DNA of 64,000 nucleotides from Chionis minor. Its lineage: Eukaryota; Chordata; Aves; Charadriiformes; Chionididae. Made by a program: the position numbers and the translations under genes. The DNA lies in NCBI GenBank assembly GCA_013398295.1, contig VZSF01010416.1, forward strand, positions 456,098 through 520,097, given 5' to 3'. The notes beneath the pieces were generated by a model. It did no database searches, had not been told where the DNA came from, and worked only from the letters and a program-made list of their open reading frames with translations. Positions 25,826 to 37,495 of this stretch are shown here, piece after piece (the first letter of the stretch is position 1; every line of letters starts with the position of its first letter).

Positions 25826-25873
25826 CTGGACTAGATGACCTCCAGAGGTGCCTTCCAATCTAAATTATTCTAT
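25826..25873 (+). mobile_element. CR1 LINE, extreme 3' tail
   Basis: GGACTAGATGACCTCCAGAG followed by a CCTTCCAATCTAAATTATTC-type phrase is the terminal ~50 bp of CR1 on the plus strand. It faces away from the minus-strand copy 220 bp upstream, so two independent insertions are implied. Confidence 0.85.
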
Positions 25874-28674
25874 CTTTTTTTTACTAGACTGTGGCTACTG
25901 ATACACCAGGAGGATTACTCTTCCCTGCTGCCATGACCATTGCCAAGGAGAAATCATAGGGTGATTAAGAGAAGTTTGTACTTCATGATGATGCAATCCA
26001 TAGAAAATAGATGTCCAAATTTCTCACTCTTCCATTCTTGATTTTCCCTGTGCACACTACTGAAACTTCAGACACCACGTAGCTTTTATTGAAGTATTTT
26101 TGACATCAGTGAAGCAATAAAACCTGAGTATCTCATGAACAGTATACACTGAAAGTAAGTAGTACCCTCTGAGTATCTGGACTTTTTAAGACAGTCTCAA
26201 AATATGACATAAAAGCACTGATCAATTCTGAAGATGCTTGATTGTGACAAAAAAAAAATTCCTCAAGATTCTTCCATCCTCTTTTGCAGACTCAAGGACC
26301 TTTGCTATAGCAGGGCTGAGTTCTGGTCCCACAGACATTCACCACTTGTGAGTATTTGCTAGGAAAGAATTGGTGCGCACATTAAAAATACAAAAATACA
26401 GGAGAGAATTTTGAATTTCTTCAGTGCAGGGCTAGTAATCACTGTATCAGCAAAAGAGCACTTTCTCATGGTAATGATCTATTCAAGACCTATTACCCAA
26501 TGCAGAGCATGTAACCTCTTCAAAAGATGATAGTCTCCATCTTTAGTGAAAAATTGGGGACTGGTAGATCCTCCCATAGATACAGACATGAATGCATAAA
26601 GTTGAGTTAAGGAGCCACAAGCCCCCTAAATTGAAACTTCTTACTCAAAGGTTATTTACACATAGACAGAAGAAAAACCTATCCGGTAAGATGAAGAGTA
26701 CGGTCAGGTGGTAAAAATCCTTGTGTCTCATACCAATCATCCACTTGCAAAGCATCCCCTTGATGTGATGAGAACTTTGTGCTCTACACACACTGCTGGA
26801 ATTGCCCACACTATTCTAAAATATCTATTATTAAATCACTCTTAATACTCTTAATATCATCATAGTGTCTGAAAAATCTTCCTCCACTTCCATCAAGTGA
26901 CGAGACAAACACTTAGCTGTTAAGTCACTTTTTCTTCCCTTACTGAATGGGCCAGCCCCTTTAGAAATCTTTTTTTCCCTTCTTTTATGTTGAGATAGTA
27001 AAAAATATACATTTATAAAATGAATATGGGCTCTTCTTAAGTATATCTTGTCCCATCCAGAACAGGACACACCAAGGGATCTACATCTTCAGCTTTCTTT
27101 TGGGAAAAAAAAAAACCCAAACAAACAGAAAACAAAACCATTCCTCAAAGCAATTTCTTAGCTAATTTTTTGAAGGATAGAAAGTAGAAAAGATGTATGT
27201 GAGAGCTGTTATCATGTTTGGGCTCCTCAACATGCAAGGGAAACTCTGGCAAAGAGTTCTTGTAGGTACAAGTATCTCATCAAAGAGCCCTGAATTCCTA
27301 TGGAGTGCAGTAAGCACTTTGCCTTTGCTTTCATTTGGGAGCATTCAGCTCCTGAAAGGACAGTCTGCAGCACCACGATGACACATCAGCAGACAAATGG
27401 AAGGATAGGTGTTTGGTTCTTCAGATTTGCTATAAGAGACACGATTGACTGTTTCTGCCCTGTGTGTTTGCAGAACTCCATCACCTACCTGCTTTTCATC
27501 CATTTCACTAAAATCATATAAATGTTCCTACCCACCTACTCATACTTTAATCTTTACCTTATAGCCATAGGAACACTTACACACTATCTGTAGAAGCACA
27601 TGGTAAGAGCTTGTAAGATACTTCTGCATTTTCTGGTATGAAATGTGTGGGGCGGGGAAAGTATCATGATGCTGTAGCTTATACAGAACATGTTACCTAG
27701 GAAGATCAGACAGTACTGAACTTCCAGACCTATAAATCAGGGCTTTTTAGTTCATGAGTTCCCAGAAATTCCAAAAGCAAGTCTAGGATAAAAAGAAAAA
27801 CTATATATGTACATCCAAGAAGGGGCTTTCAGGAAAATTCACTTTGTCAGAATGTAAGCATCTAGCATAGGTTTTGACTAAGCCAAAGTAGCCCACCCTA
27901 GCTCTTAGGAAGGATAGGTTCAACATCAACAGCTATGTTGAACTAGTCCACATCCTTCTTCTCAGCTCTCCCAGCCACGATGCTCACTCCCCATTCCACC
28001 TGGCCCACGATGCCGCTCCTTTTATATTTTACTTAACGTATAAGTTTAAGCCAAGAATCACCTTTTCACTGATTACCATGAAATCTACGTCTTCCACAAA
28101 AGTTCTGCATTCTCATGCCTAGAAGAATTTACCAATTCCCTTGTGATTCCTATCTTATGCTCCTATCTTACACCTAGATGTCCACCTGTTTCCATCTGTC
28201 GCACAAAACATACCATTCTTCTTCTAATTCAGTGCTGGAAATTTGATTTCTTCTGAAATCCATTCCAGCAAGTTTGGCAAGGAGAATCGAAGTTAGATTT
28301 CACAGGCTGACCATGTGCGTTCAAGGGTTGCAAAGCTTCAGTTTCCTGCTCATAGAAGAAACATTTTCTTTTTAACTCGCTCGCAGGAATGCTAGAGAAA
28401 GCCAGGGGTATCTGACATATTTTGGCTTGCTGTAACTAATACTTCATGGTCTGATGATAAACATAATAGGGCCGTAAGCTGGGTATTGTGTCAAAACTGT
28501 GTGTAAGGCATTAATTGTTGGGAGCTGGAATTGAAATCAGATGGCCCACTTCAGATTGACATAACCCAATGGGTTGTTCTTCACACCTGAGTGGCAAATA
28601 AATCAGTGTCGACCCGAGAGCATGTGACGTTGTGCTGCTTATTACGGCACTGGCGCAAGCGGATTGGAAAAAAA

Positions 28675-28706
28675 ATACACACACATGTGGGCACGCACAC
28701 ACACAT
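28675..28706. repeat. AC microsatellite (imperfect)
   Basis: An interrupted (AC)n run directly precedes the 39-bp minisatellite, forming one compound tandem-repeat locus. Confidence 0.85.
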
Positions 28707-28823
28707 AAATACATGGAAATTATTCAGGCTCCGTGTTGCGGCAGCAAATACATGGAAATTATTCAGGCTCCGTGTTGCGGCAGCAAATACATGGAAATTA
28801 TTCAGGCTCTGTGTTGCTGCAGC
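28707..28823. repeat. 39-bp minisatellite, three units
   Basis: Three head-to-tail units of 39 bp lie at 28707-28745, 28746-28784 and 28785-28823. Each begins AAATACATGGAAATTATTCA and ends with GTGTTGCGGCAGC. The first two are identical; the third differs at two positions near its end (CTGTGTTGCTGCAGC). Because 39 is a multiple of three, all frames carry a 13-residue periodic peptide, which is a by-product and not evidence of coding. Confidence 0.95.
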
Positions 28824-29224
28824 TGCTAAGCTTTTACATTAGGGACTATTTTAAAGCTCTTTAAAAAGAAACATTTTGTCTCAGCTTTAATGCGATCGAG
28901 CAATTGCACTTTCCTTGTGTGCCAGCTCACTTTTCCTTTCTCGGGACATCTCCCTGAGCTAAAGGGAGCATTTCCAAACCCTGTTGTACAACTCAGAAGC
29001 TTTACTAACACAACCAGAACAATACCACCCTGTCAAACGTCAGAGCCTTTATGCAAGTGCTTGCCTAGGACAACTACGGAAATTAGCACTGGCTGGAGCC
29101 AACTGGTCTGTGCATAGCTTGGGGATGAAGGAAGCAAAAGTTTAAGGACTGAAAGGGAGCAGGGAGAGAGAGAATTGTTGCTGAAAATTATTTTTGGTGG
29201 AAACGAGATTGCTACAACAGCCTT

Positions 29225-29370
29225 TCAGTGTTAGAAAAGGCATCATTAAGTGGAACGTACTTTTGAAAGCAAAGAAACTTGGGCAATTAAGATGGTTGTA
29301 TTAGTTCAAATGGTGTGTGGGAGGAGGTATCATTTGATTGACATTAATTGCTTCTATTAGGGCTGTGTGT
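29225..29370. promoter_or_regulatory. Candidate regulatory block with PBX/HOX-like words
   Basis: An AT-rich, repeat-free block with GGGCAATTAAG (29281-29291), TGATTGACA (29335-29343, the PBX-HOX type word) and ATTAATTG (29343-29350) adjacent to each other. The arrangement resembles conserved homeodomain-bound enhancers. This is inference only. Confidence 0.3.
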
Positions 29371-30021
29371 ACTATACTTCAGTCAGGCACCAATAGAGAC
29401 ATACAATCCACGGATTAAGCAGAGGACAGTGGCTCTTTTGTAGCTCTTGGAGTGCATGTGGAGCTGAATGACAGTCCTTGAAGCATGCAGCCAAACTGCA
29501 AAGAAATCCCAACGGAGCTTAACATCACAGGTGGAAATATTCTCCTGAAAGGTCTTGCCACCTGCTCTAATTGCCGAGTTTAAATGTTTCAAGGCTTTTG
29601 CATGTGTACGCAACCTCTCTTAGATGCAGTCATAGAGAAAGATGCATCTGAGCCTCTCTGGCCTATTGGTCACCTTAGTAAATGTCTCTCAGCCAAAGAT
29701 TCATGAAGACGGTAAGTGGTTGGCTTCCCTTCCTTCATGACTCCCCAGCCTCACTGACCATATATCCTCTAAAAGCAGATGGCCAGAGGAGCAGCATTTC
29801 TCACAGCTGCAGCATGAAGTCCAAATTCACATCTCAGAAGACACTTGGAGCACTATGCTACCAGAGAAGAAATAAATCAGTTCCTGTCTTTTCTTCCTCC
29901 CCTGCCAATACAGCTCAAAAATCAACTCAAGGCAGAAACAGCCTCCCTGCCCACATTCCACACCAGAACGAGAAGACCTAACAGTGCGAGAACTTCAACT
30001 ACAATGTGGCTTATACAAGAT

Positions 30022-30050
30022 GTCTAATTTTTAGATAACTAAAATTAGAC
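30022..30050. repeat. Perfect 10-bp inverted repeat
   Basis: GTCTAATTTT and its exact reverse complement AAAATTAGAC are separated by nine bases. Allowing one bulged T the stem extends to 12 pairs. It could be a hairpin or a paired homeodomain site. No transposon is visible around it. Confidence 0.8.
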
Positions 30051-33000
30051 AAGATAAATCAGTCTCTCACCATTTCCCCATTGAAACAGCAGCAGTATTA
30101 GCACTTGCCTGTGAGCACATTCTGATGAAAACACTGTGAAATGCTGAGATGCCTTGTCACAGCGAGACATGAAAGGATCTTAGATGTTCTTCAGGGAACA
30201 GATCTGCAATTGCAGGAGTTGAAGAAAGACCTTGCCAAAGATACCCAATAGATGATCCCAAGGTGGGTGAATAGTTGATTTTTTTTTTTCTAATTCATTA
30301 TCAACACTGATGGGAAATACTGGTTTAGGTTGCCTTGAGAAGACTTTTATTTTTTCCTTCCAGTTTTCTTAATTTTGGTCAAATAAAAGTTTTTGTTTCC
30401 AGATTCTGAAACTCGAGTGTCTCGCTTCACCTCTCAGAGATTTTCCATCGCCTAAACAAAAGCCTTTTAAAGACAAGTAGGTATAGACAACTTTTCAACA
30501 AATCTCAAAATTAATTTCATGTTGAAGTAAGAAATCTAAATGTTTCTTTCAGAAAAGGTTAAAAGAGCACCTTTTGCCAGGAGTGGAGCGTGCGAGGGGA
30601 GAGCAGGGTTGTCACCACTCAGCACAGGCTTCCAAACACTCTCAATTAACTCAAAAAATGTCTTTTCCCAGGAAACAATCTATTTGCCCCCATCCATCTG
30701 GCCTCTAGCAGAGGGCAAGGGGACGCCAGGCCTGATCCTGCTCCTCTGCAGGGGGAGAGCCCTGCGCTGGGCGTATCGTCCTTCTGTCACAGAGGTGGTT
30801 TTAACTGCCTGTCCCATAACGCTTACAGACAATCATAAAAAGGGAAGTGTAATTCTTGCAATTACATTTGAGGAGTGGTTTTAATGAATATTAAACAGCT
30901 TTAAACATCAAAGTATTGACTGAAGTGGGAAAATAGTATCTTTACTACCAGCCCTTTCCCCTTGCTAAAAGAAGATGCAGGGAGGAAGAGAGAGCATGGG
31001 TTTTATCAGGGATGTCAGGAACAATTTATAGGAGTTCAGTGACCTGCACTTTGAACTAGGTTCTCCACCTACAGTCTGTAGCATCCTATAAAAAGATACG
31101 CCGTTATCTCTGTTGCTGCAGCCAGCCATCCCGACAGGAAGGGCAGGCTGCCTGCAATGCCTGAGGAAACACTTGGACTATTACAGACAGACAAAGGTCC
31201 TCTTTTTTATTTTTTATTTTATGTGCACTGTTTGCTGCACAGAATCTCTTTAGAGTATCGCAGGAATAGCAATTTGGGCCTTTTGAAAGTCAGCTCTTGC
31301 TGTAAAAGCCATCTAGAGGAAAACCTGAAAAGGATTGTCAGCACTGATGCAATCAATGATTTATCCTGGTCTTTATGGATGACAGCAGAAAAATGACATG
31401 GTCAATCTTCGCAGCCGTAACCTGCTTGAGGTTCTGAACCACAGAAAACATCTCACCCACACCTCCCGTAAGCCTTTAGGCAAGAGGGCTGCTTAAAGCA
31501 TGCAGGTGCCTGGAAAGGATGCAGCATGGCAGCAAGGGCCAACGCATCCGAGCTGCGGTGGGATCCCAGGGCACTCGCATCCCTTATCCAGCACTCTCCA
31601 TCTCGGGGGGATGCCCAGAGAAACGCTGCCTCCGCCTGCTGCTGAGCCAGCCCGGCAGCCGCTCCTTCCCCCAGCTCTCCGAGATACACAACACATCCGG
31701 TGGCTCGTGGCCATGTAGAAAATTTGGGGATCCTGAAGGAAGGCTGGCCACTCGTATCTCCAAGCCTGATCTAAGCCATGTGCAAAACTGCAATCAGGAA
31801 CAGGGTCGTGCATTCAACTGGCAATACATCACCATTGTGGCTAGATCGTGACACACCCTTGCGAGATCAAGACTCCTTCTGTACGTGATTACTATTTATT
31901 TATAGCATGCGATAAAAATTTACAGTACACAGGGAGTCTAGAGCTCAGACCAGGATAGGAACTGTAAAAAGATCTTATCACTTACAATAGTCAGTTTTGC
32001 ATAAGGAACAGCTTTATATGAGAAAATACCGATACAAGAACGTTTCTCAGAAGTATGCTGATATTGGCAAAATTTCTAGCAAGGGAAATTATCAAAACCT
32101 TTGATTTCAGCAAAGCCAACATCCTTTACTTCAACTGCCTTATGGACAAGAAGACAGTGGGACATTGTGAGAGGCGAGTCAGTCTTCAACAATTTGACGT
32201 CACGGAAACAGAGCCGACAAGTTCACTTCTCAATTTCCTGAACGCATTCTTCCCATTTTTTGTTTCACTGGAAATTTAGACATTTCACTTTTCACTCCGA
32301 CTGGCGAGGAAAAAGCCCGGCTCCGCGGTGCTCCCAGTGGGAGAGCATTCAGACCCCTTGACAAGCTTCATCTGCAACGCCCATGCATGAGTGAGACCGA
32401 CGGCAGGGAGCAGATCAAAGTGGTTCGTCCCCACGAGTCCAACCCTTCCTCCCAGACCAGTCCCAGCCTCTCTCCTGGGAATGACGGCAACCTCCAGAAG
32501 AAGAGAACGTGCCAGGTGAGCTCAGCAACCAGCCTGCACCTCTCTGGAGAGTGACGGTAGGAGGTGAAGCACTGGCCACGGTCTGGGCACGCTGAACAGC
32601 GCGTGCGCTCACACTGGCATTTCTTCGCCTACAGCAAAAGTATGTTTGGCTCAAGGAGGAAATCATTCAGCATGTTTCATATGGTTTTTGCTGTTTAGTC
32701 CTCCATTCCCGCTATAAAATCCATGATAAAAGAACATAAATAACCAAACTGGAAACAGCTTCTCTAGGAATCGTCCAGAATATTTCTGAGCCATAAATAT
32801 TCTGTCACTGATGATTTAATTTCTAGTACTCAGGAAAATGTAATTACAAGAGACAAATGGTGATGAATGCTGAAACCAAGGGTATGTTTTTGACAATGGG
32901 AGACAGGACTGGCTCTCTGTGAGTTGCTGTCAGAGGCATGCCAATAGCCATCCATGTTCTAGCACTGCCAGCTTTCAAAATGCCACGACTGCACTGAATG

Positions 33001-33631
33001 CCATAATCGCCTAAAAGAAATAAATTCATACAACTGCTCTACTCAGTCACTGCCCACTTGAAAGGGCAGATGTCAGAAGCCCAAATGCTGGGACAACGTT
33101 TATAAAGAACCTTATCAATTAATATGGGAAGAACAAAAGTAGGCAGGATAGCCCTGATTCACAAACACACCCATGTTTGGGTTTCCCCTTGAACCTAGCA
33201 CGCGCTTAAATACTACACTGAATGAAGATAATCATCTCACACAACCTGAACAGCTCACAAGACCTCAGACCTGCAGCAAAGACACGCTATCATTTACTTG
33301 CCCCAAATGAGAGAAGCTTGTGACCATGAGGAACCCCACACTGTCTTGCTCCCCCGAGGCCCAGCTCCAATGACAGAAAGACACCTCCACATGTTGGAGG
33401 ACGCAGTGCAAGACCTTGGGGGCTTTGGTGCAGCCATGCCCACAACACAGCAACCTCACTGCCCACCTTCTGGGTGAACGGCTCAATTTGCGCGACACTA
33501 TCTTGTGGCTTTTAGATCAGCAAACTGACTCTCTAATGAAAACGTGAAAGGACGGGAAAAAAATGGTGACATTTCAAACCAACTCTTTAAGCTAAAAGCT
33601 TTCTCTTAGCACGTCTCCCTGGGAGATCCCA

Positions 33632-34245
33632 GAAGGCCAGCTGCATCTTGGGCTGCATCAAAAGCAGCGTGGCCAGCAGGTTGAGGGGGGTGATTCTGCC
33701 CCTCTACTCCACTCTCATGAGACCCCACCTGGAGTGCTGTGACCAGCTCTGGGGCCCCCAACATAAGAAGGATGTGGACCTGTTGGAGCGGGTCTAGAGG
33801 AGGGCCACAAAGATGATCAGAGGGCTAAAGCACGTCTCCTATGAAGACAGGATGAGACAGTTGGGGTTGTTCAACCTGGAGAAGAGAAGGCTCTGGGGAG
33901 ACCTGGTTGCCCCTTCCAGAACCTAAAGGGGGCCTACAGGAAAGATGGGGAGGGACTCCTTATCAGGGGGTGCAGTGATAGGATGAAGTGTAATGGTTTT
34001 AAAGTGAAAGAGGGAAGATTTAGGTTAGATATTATAAAGAAATTCTTTACTCTGAGGGTGGTGAGACACTGGAACAGGTTGCCCAGGGAAGCTGTGGATG
34101 CCCTATCCCTGGAAGTGTTTAAGGCCAGGTTGGATGGGGCTTTGAATAACTTGGTCTAGTGGGAGGTGTCCTTGCCGATGGCAGGGAGGTTGGAACTAGA
34201 TGATCTTTAAGGTCCCCTCCAACCCAAAGCATTCTATGGTTCTGT
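33632..34245 (+). mobile_element. CR1 LINE, 5'-truncated copy with 3' end of ORF2
   Basis: This is the best-preserved repeat in the window. The first ~280 bp correspond to the C-terminal part of the CR1 reverse-transcriptase ORF2. In frame one can read a peptide with the family's typical phrases, such as SSVASRLRGVILPLYSTLM and KKDVDLLERV. It is interrupted by a TAG at 33795-33797, where a CAG codon is usual, and loses frame near 33900 after a small deletion. The remainder is the 3' UTR, including GACACTGGAACAGGTTGCC, CTGTGGATGCCCTATCCC and the ATTCTATGGTTCTG end. It is a dead copy. Truncation at the 5' end is normal for CR1. Confidence 0.97.
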
Positions 34246-36189
34246 CTCACTGAGTATTTATCATGTCATTTCTTTCCTATCAGATACCTTCCACTGTGTA
34301 TTCAGCCATGCAAAACGCCTTGCTATGTTAAATGGAAACTCAGGGCTCTGCGTGTGCCCAGAGATCGCATTCCTTGCCTCTCGTGAGCCTGCAACCAGCA
34401 CAGCTCACCGAAAGCGTACTGCGCAGTAAATACTCATTAACAGCGCACAGTGTTGATAAAACCCCTCCTTCCAACACCTGGCTGCTGCGCCGTAGCTGCA
34501 GGGGAACCTCAGGCACTTCGGTTACAGACTCATCCCAGCACGGATCTATCTCCCCTGAGGGGATGGAGCTGCTAATTATTGAGCAAATAACCAGACTCTG
34601 CTCTTTTGTGTTCCCGTGCACTGAAATACAATACAAACCCCTCGCGGGGTCTGATCCAAAACCAATCTGATTTTGCGGGCTGTGAATCAGGCCTGTTGCA
34701 AACAACTCCCCACACTCCTCCAAGAAGACAACTGCATGAAGGGCAGGTAACCGCAGGGAGAGTCTTGCTGCAAAGCGTCAGGGAAGTGGGAACTGAGAGA
34801 GAAACCTTCCACGAGCAGATTTCAAGCCTTGCGGGTGACTTCTCTCTTGGGGCTGAGCCAGTGACATTGCTTGCCCCGTGACAGACGACTGCCCGGTGCA
34901 CCACCAGGCTGACAAGGGGGGGACAAGGATCGCTCTTGGAGAATGTGACTGTCTTTTTCTGAGTGGCGATCACCCAGAGGAGGAACCTCCATTTTGCCTC
35001 CTAATCTCAGTTTCTGGTGGGAAAGAGGCTGAGAAACCAGAGCTGTGTGAGATCCAGGGAATTTGTGAGAGAGCTTGAGGTGGAAGAGTGCTGGAAAGCA
35101 TCGTGTCTGACGGGTGGATCGTGTCCAGCCTTAGGCAGAGGAACTGGCTGAGACTGCAGCCTCAGGGCCACCACAGAAGGACGGAGCCCACCCTGCGGTC
35201 TCAGGAGGATTCACTGGCGTTGCAGCTGTCCTCGCTGTGCAGCAGAGGTGGGACCAGCTACCTTGGGCTGTGCTGCAATATGCAGCAGCAGAAACCCAAA
35301 ACTCCTCTTTTCTTCAGCCTTCACTGCGACGGCCCTCAGGCTGGTACACAACAGAAACCCCAGGGAGGTCAGAGGACCTCAGGAAACTTGGGGGAAAATG
35401 TTCTGCCGGGACCCCACACACTCCGTCTTTCCCCTAGATTAATTCAATCTGCCTCAGCTTCCAGCCAAATCAAGATACGGGCTCATCTTGCTAAATATAG
35501 CTCTCAAGTAATTTCCTGCATATTGGGACCGAGTCATTTGGCAACTGCTAGATAATGTGTAACAAAAACACGGGGCAGCGGCGGACGCCTGTGGCTGCCC
35601 ATAAACCATTAGCGGCAAGGTCAGCAGCCTCCGACCCTGATTGTGTAACCCCGAGCATTACCATTCCTCCGTTTATTTTCCCTTCCTCTCATGAGGATGG
35701 CAGAAATTTTAGGAACAGGGAAAGGGCATCCAGCACGATCCGCCTGCCATTTCCCAGCAATCTTCTTAATCCTACCCCTTTCCGTACGGCTGCTCTTTTC
35801 CCAAGCCCCTCCTCAAAAGGGAGACAGAGGTGTCCCTTGAACTTAGAAAGTATCGCCTTAAAGTATCATCTTAAAGTCTTAGTATAATGTCTTTACATTG
35901 CCTGCCATTCCCCAGTAACTTATTCCATATGCCTAAGTACTCTTTGAGCATAATATGTCTGCCTTATTCCCACCTAGCTTCCCAGGTTTTTCAGACTGTC
36001 CTCCAATTTCTGAACCCCTTGCCAACTTGAGTCATCTGCCCTTCAGGAATTTCTAAGTCCTCCTAAGTACATAAAGATAAAAACAAAAGAAGAATCAGAG
36101 TCTACATCCGTCGAGTTAACTACTCTGTCTTCCACGGTGACTGAAAGGGAAAGAGTAGACAAGAAAAAGTCACACAGAAAATGGTCGCT
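34246..36189. other. Non-coding stretch, no gene seen
   Basis: GC-richer unique-looking DNA. Several overlapping frames are open at once (34332-34973 and 35088-35555), which argues for composition rather than coding. The part at 35440-35700 is repeat-free and contains AATCAAGATACGGGC and GCCCATAAACCATTAGCGGC, and could be conserved non-coding sequence. No exon or RNA gene is supported. Confidence 0.5.
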
Positions 36190-36400
36190 TTCCATGGCAC
36201 GTCCTCCTGGTGTCTGGAAATCATCACTTCAAGGACTGCCTGAACTGGGGGTCGCATCAGGACCAGGAGCTACTCACGGACTTACCTTCCACGATCGTGT
36301 CTACTCCCCTCTCAAATCCATCTGTACTCTTGGCCTCCACAATATCCTGTAGCAATGAGCTATTTAATTACGTGATATGTGCCACAGTTCTGCAGTCCCT
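36190..36400 (-). mobile_element. Ancient CR1-like LINE fragment, copy 1
   Basis: On the plus strand the text GGAGCTACTCACGGACTTACC, then TCTTGGCCTCCACAATATCC, TGTAGCAATGAGC and TTTAATTACGTGATATGTG follows a recurrent antisense LINE phrase of birds and reptiles ('...ttggcctccacaacatcctgtggcaatgagttcca...'). The fragment is old and partial. The precise subfamily cannot be settled by eye. Confidence 0.7.
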
Positions 36401-36829
36401 TCTCACTAGGTGAGATTAACATCCTTTAAGCATTCCTCACGGAGACTGTCTATCACCTCATTATCCCAGACAACTGCTTCCAAAAGCAATAATGTTTGTC
36501 TGTGGTCCAGCAGCCCCCGGTCGGAACAATGTTCCTTACGAGGACAGACCAAGAGCCAGACGCCTTAAAAGCATCACCTAGGGATACTCCATCACATCAG
36601 TAGTCAGCCTCATCCCCTGGTTGGTGCCTGACTCCTGGTGATGCCAGCACTTCCAGAGAAAAACTGCGAGCCGTAAGCAGTTCCAGTATCCTTCTCAGAG
36701 GAAAAGACTATTAACCCTGACAAGTCAGAGGTGAATTTATGCAGTGAAGCAGAACCGTTGACAAAACTGGATATTCTTGTTATCCATGGAAATATCACAG
36801 GTTTGGGGGACTTCCATTTGTTTATTTTT

Positions 36830-36990
36830 AATTCCAGCTAAGTTCCCGATCTCAAAGACATCTTGAAGCAATGAGCTCCCCTTTTTAATTACGTACCCTG
36901 TGAAGAAGTACTCTTTTATTAGCAATTCTTTCATCACCTTTCTATTTTAATCAGATGTCCCCTTCTCCTTGCATTATAAGGCAGAGCAAA
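36830..36990 (-). mobile_element. Ancient CR1-like LINE fragment, copy 2
   Basis: This is the same family and orientation as the copy 450 bp upstream. Matches are AGACATCTTGAAGCAATGAG, TTAATTACGTACCCTGTGAAG, AAGTACTCTTTTATT and TCAGATGTCCCCTTCTCC, with a TTATAAGGCAGAGCAAATA end. It extends further into the element than copy 1, so the two overlap only in the region around GCAATGAGC. Both are decayed and non-coding. Confidence 0.7.
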
Positions 36991-37379
36991 TACAAGTTTC
37001 TGACCTCCAAAGTTATGTATTTTCTTCTGCTTACTCATTCCAGCTCTTACAACTTACCCTAGGAGGTCAGCAGCCATTTCTGTTCTGCTGCTTTGCCCTG
37101 GGCTGTTTCAACAATAATTTCCAGATTCATTTCCTGATGACTGTTGCTCTTAGCCCGCATTTCCTACGCCGGCTCCCACATAGCTTTAGCTCTGCCTCCA
37201 TTACACGGCATGTTTGCCACCTGCAGCTTCGCCTATCTCAGTGATCTGTGACACTTTAAACACAGAGGCAGTTACTATTTCCCTCTGTCCCCACTTGAAG
37301 ACGCGAATGGGCTTTTGTTCCACATGCAGACAGCGCAGATACTCACGTGAGTATTACGCGCAGGGCCAGAAGGGATCCA

Positions 37380-37495
37380 GCGATGCAACCCAATATAAAT
37401 GCACACCTACTGACTTCCACCATGGGCAAGCCACGTTTACCCACTCTCAGCTTCCTGAGCTGGGGAACTCTACGTATGGGATCACCTATTCTTCC
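37380..37495 (+). mobile_element. MIR-like SINE fragment
   Basis: ACTGACTTCCACCATGGGC, AAGCCACGTTTACCCACTC and TCAGCTTCCTGAGCTGGGG correspond in order to the MIR phrases 'gtgaccttgggcaagtcacttaacctctctcagtttcc'. It is an old partial copy and neither end is sharp. Confidence 0.6.

Larger units (their letters stand above)
25874..33631. other. Non-coding stretch, no gene seen
   Basis: No supported gene. The segment holds an AC microsatellite (28675-28706), a 39-bp minisatellite (28707-28823), a perfect inverted repeat (30022-30050), and AT-rich, repeat-poor blocks at 28320-28560, 29225-29370 and 30780-30920 that could be regulatory. A GC-richer patch lies at 31500-31720. The remaining sequence is unremarkable. 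Confidence 0.55.

Noticed and set aside
25985..26063. C/D-box snoRNA-like spacing (ATGATGA ... CTGA, 79 nt)
   Set aside because: The sequences outside the boxes do not form the required terminal stem, and C'/D' boxes are not evident.
28591..28842. Frame encoding a 13-residue repeated peptide
   Set aside because: The periodicity comes from the 39-bp minisatellite, whose unit length is a multiple of three. Any frame would show it.
35088..35555. Open frame of 155 codons, overlapped by two others
   Set aside because: Overlapping open frames in GC-richer DNA with no domain and no splice evidence.
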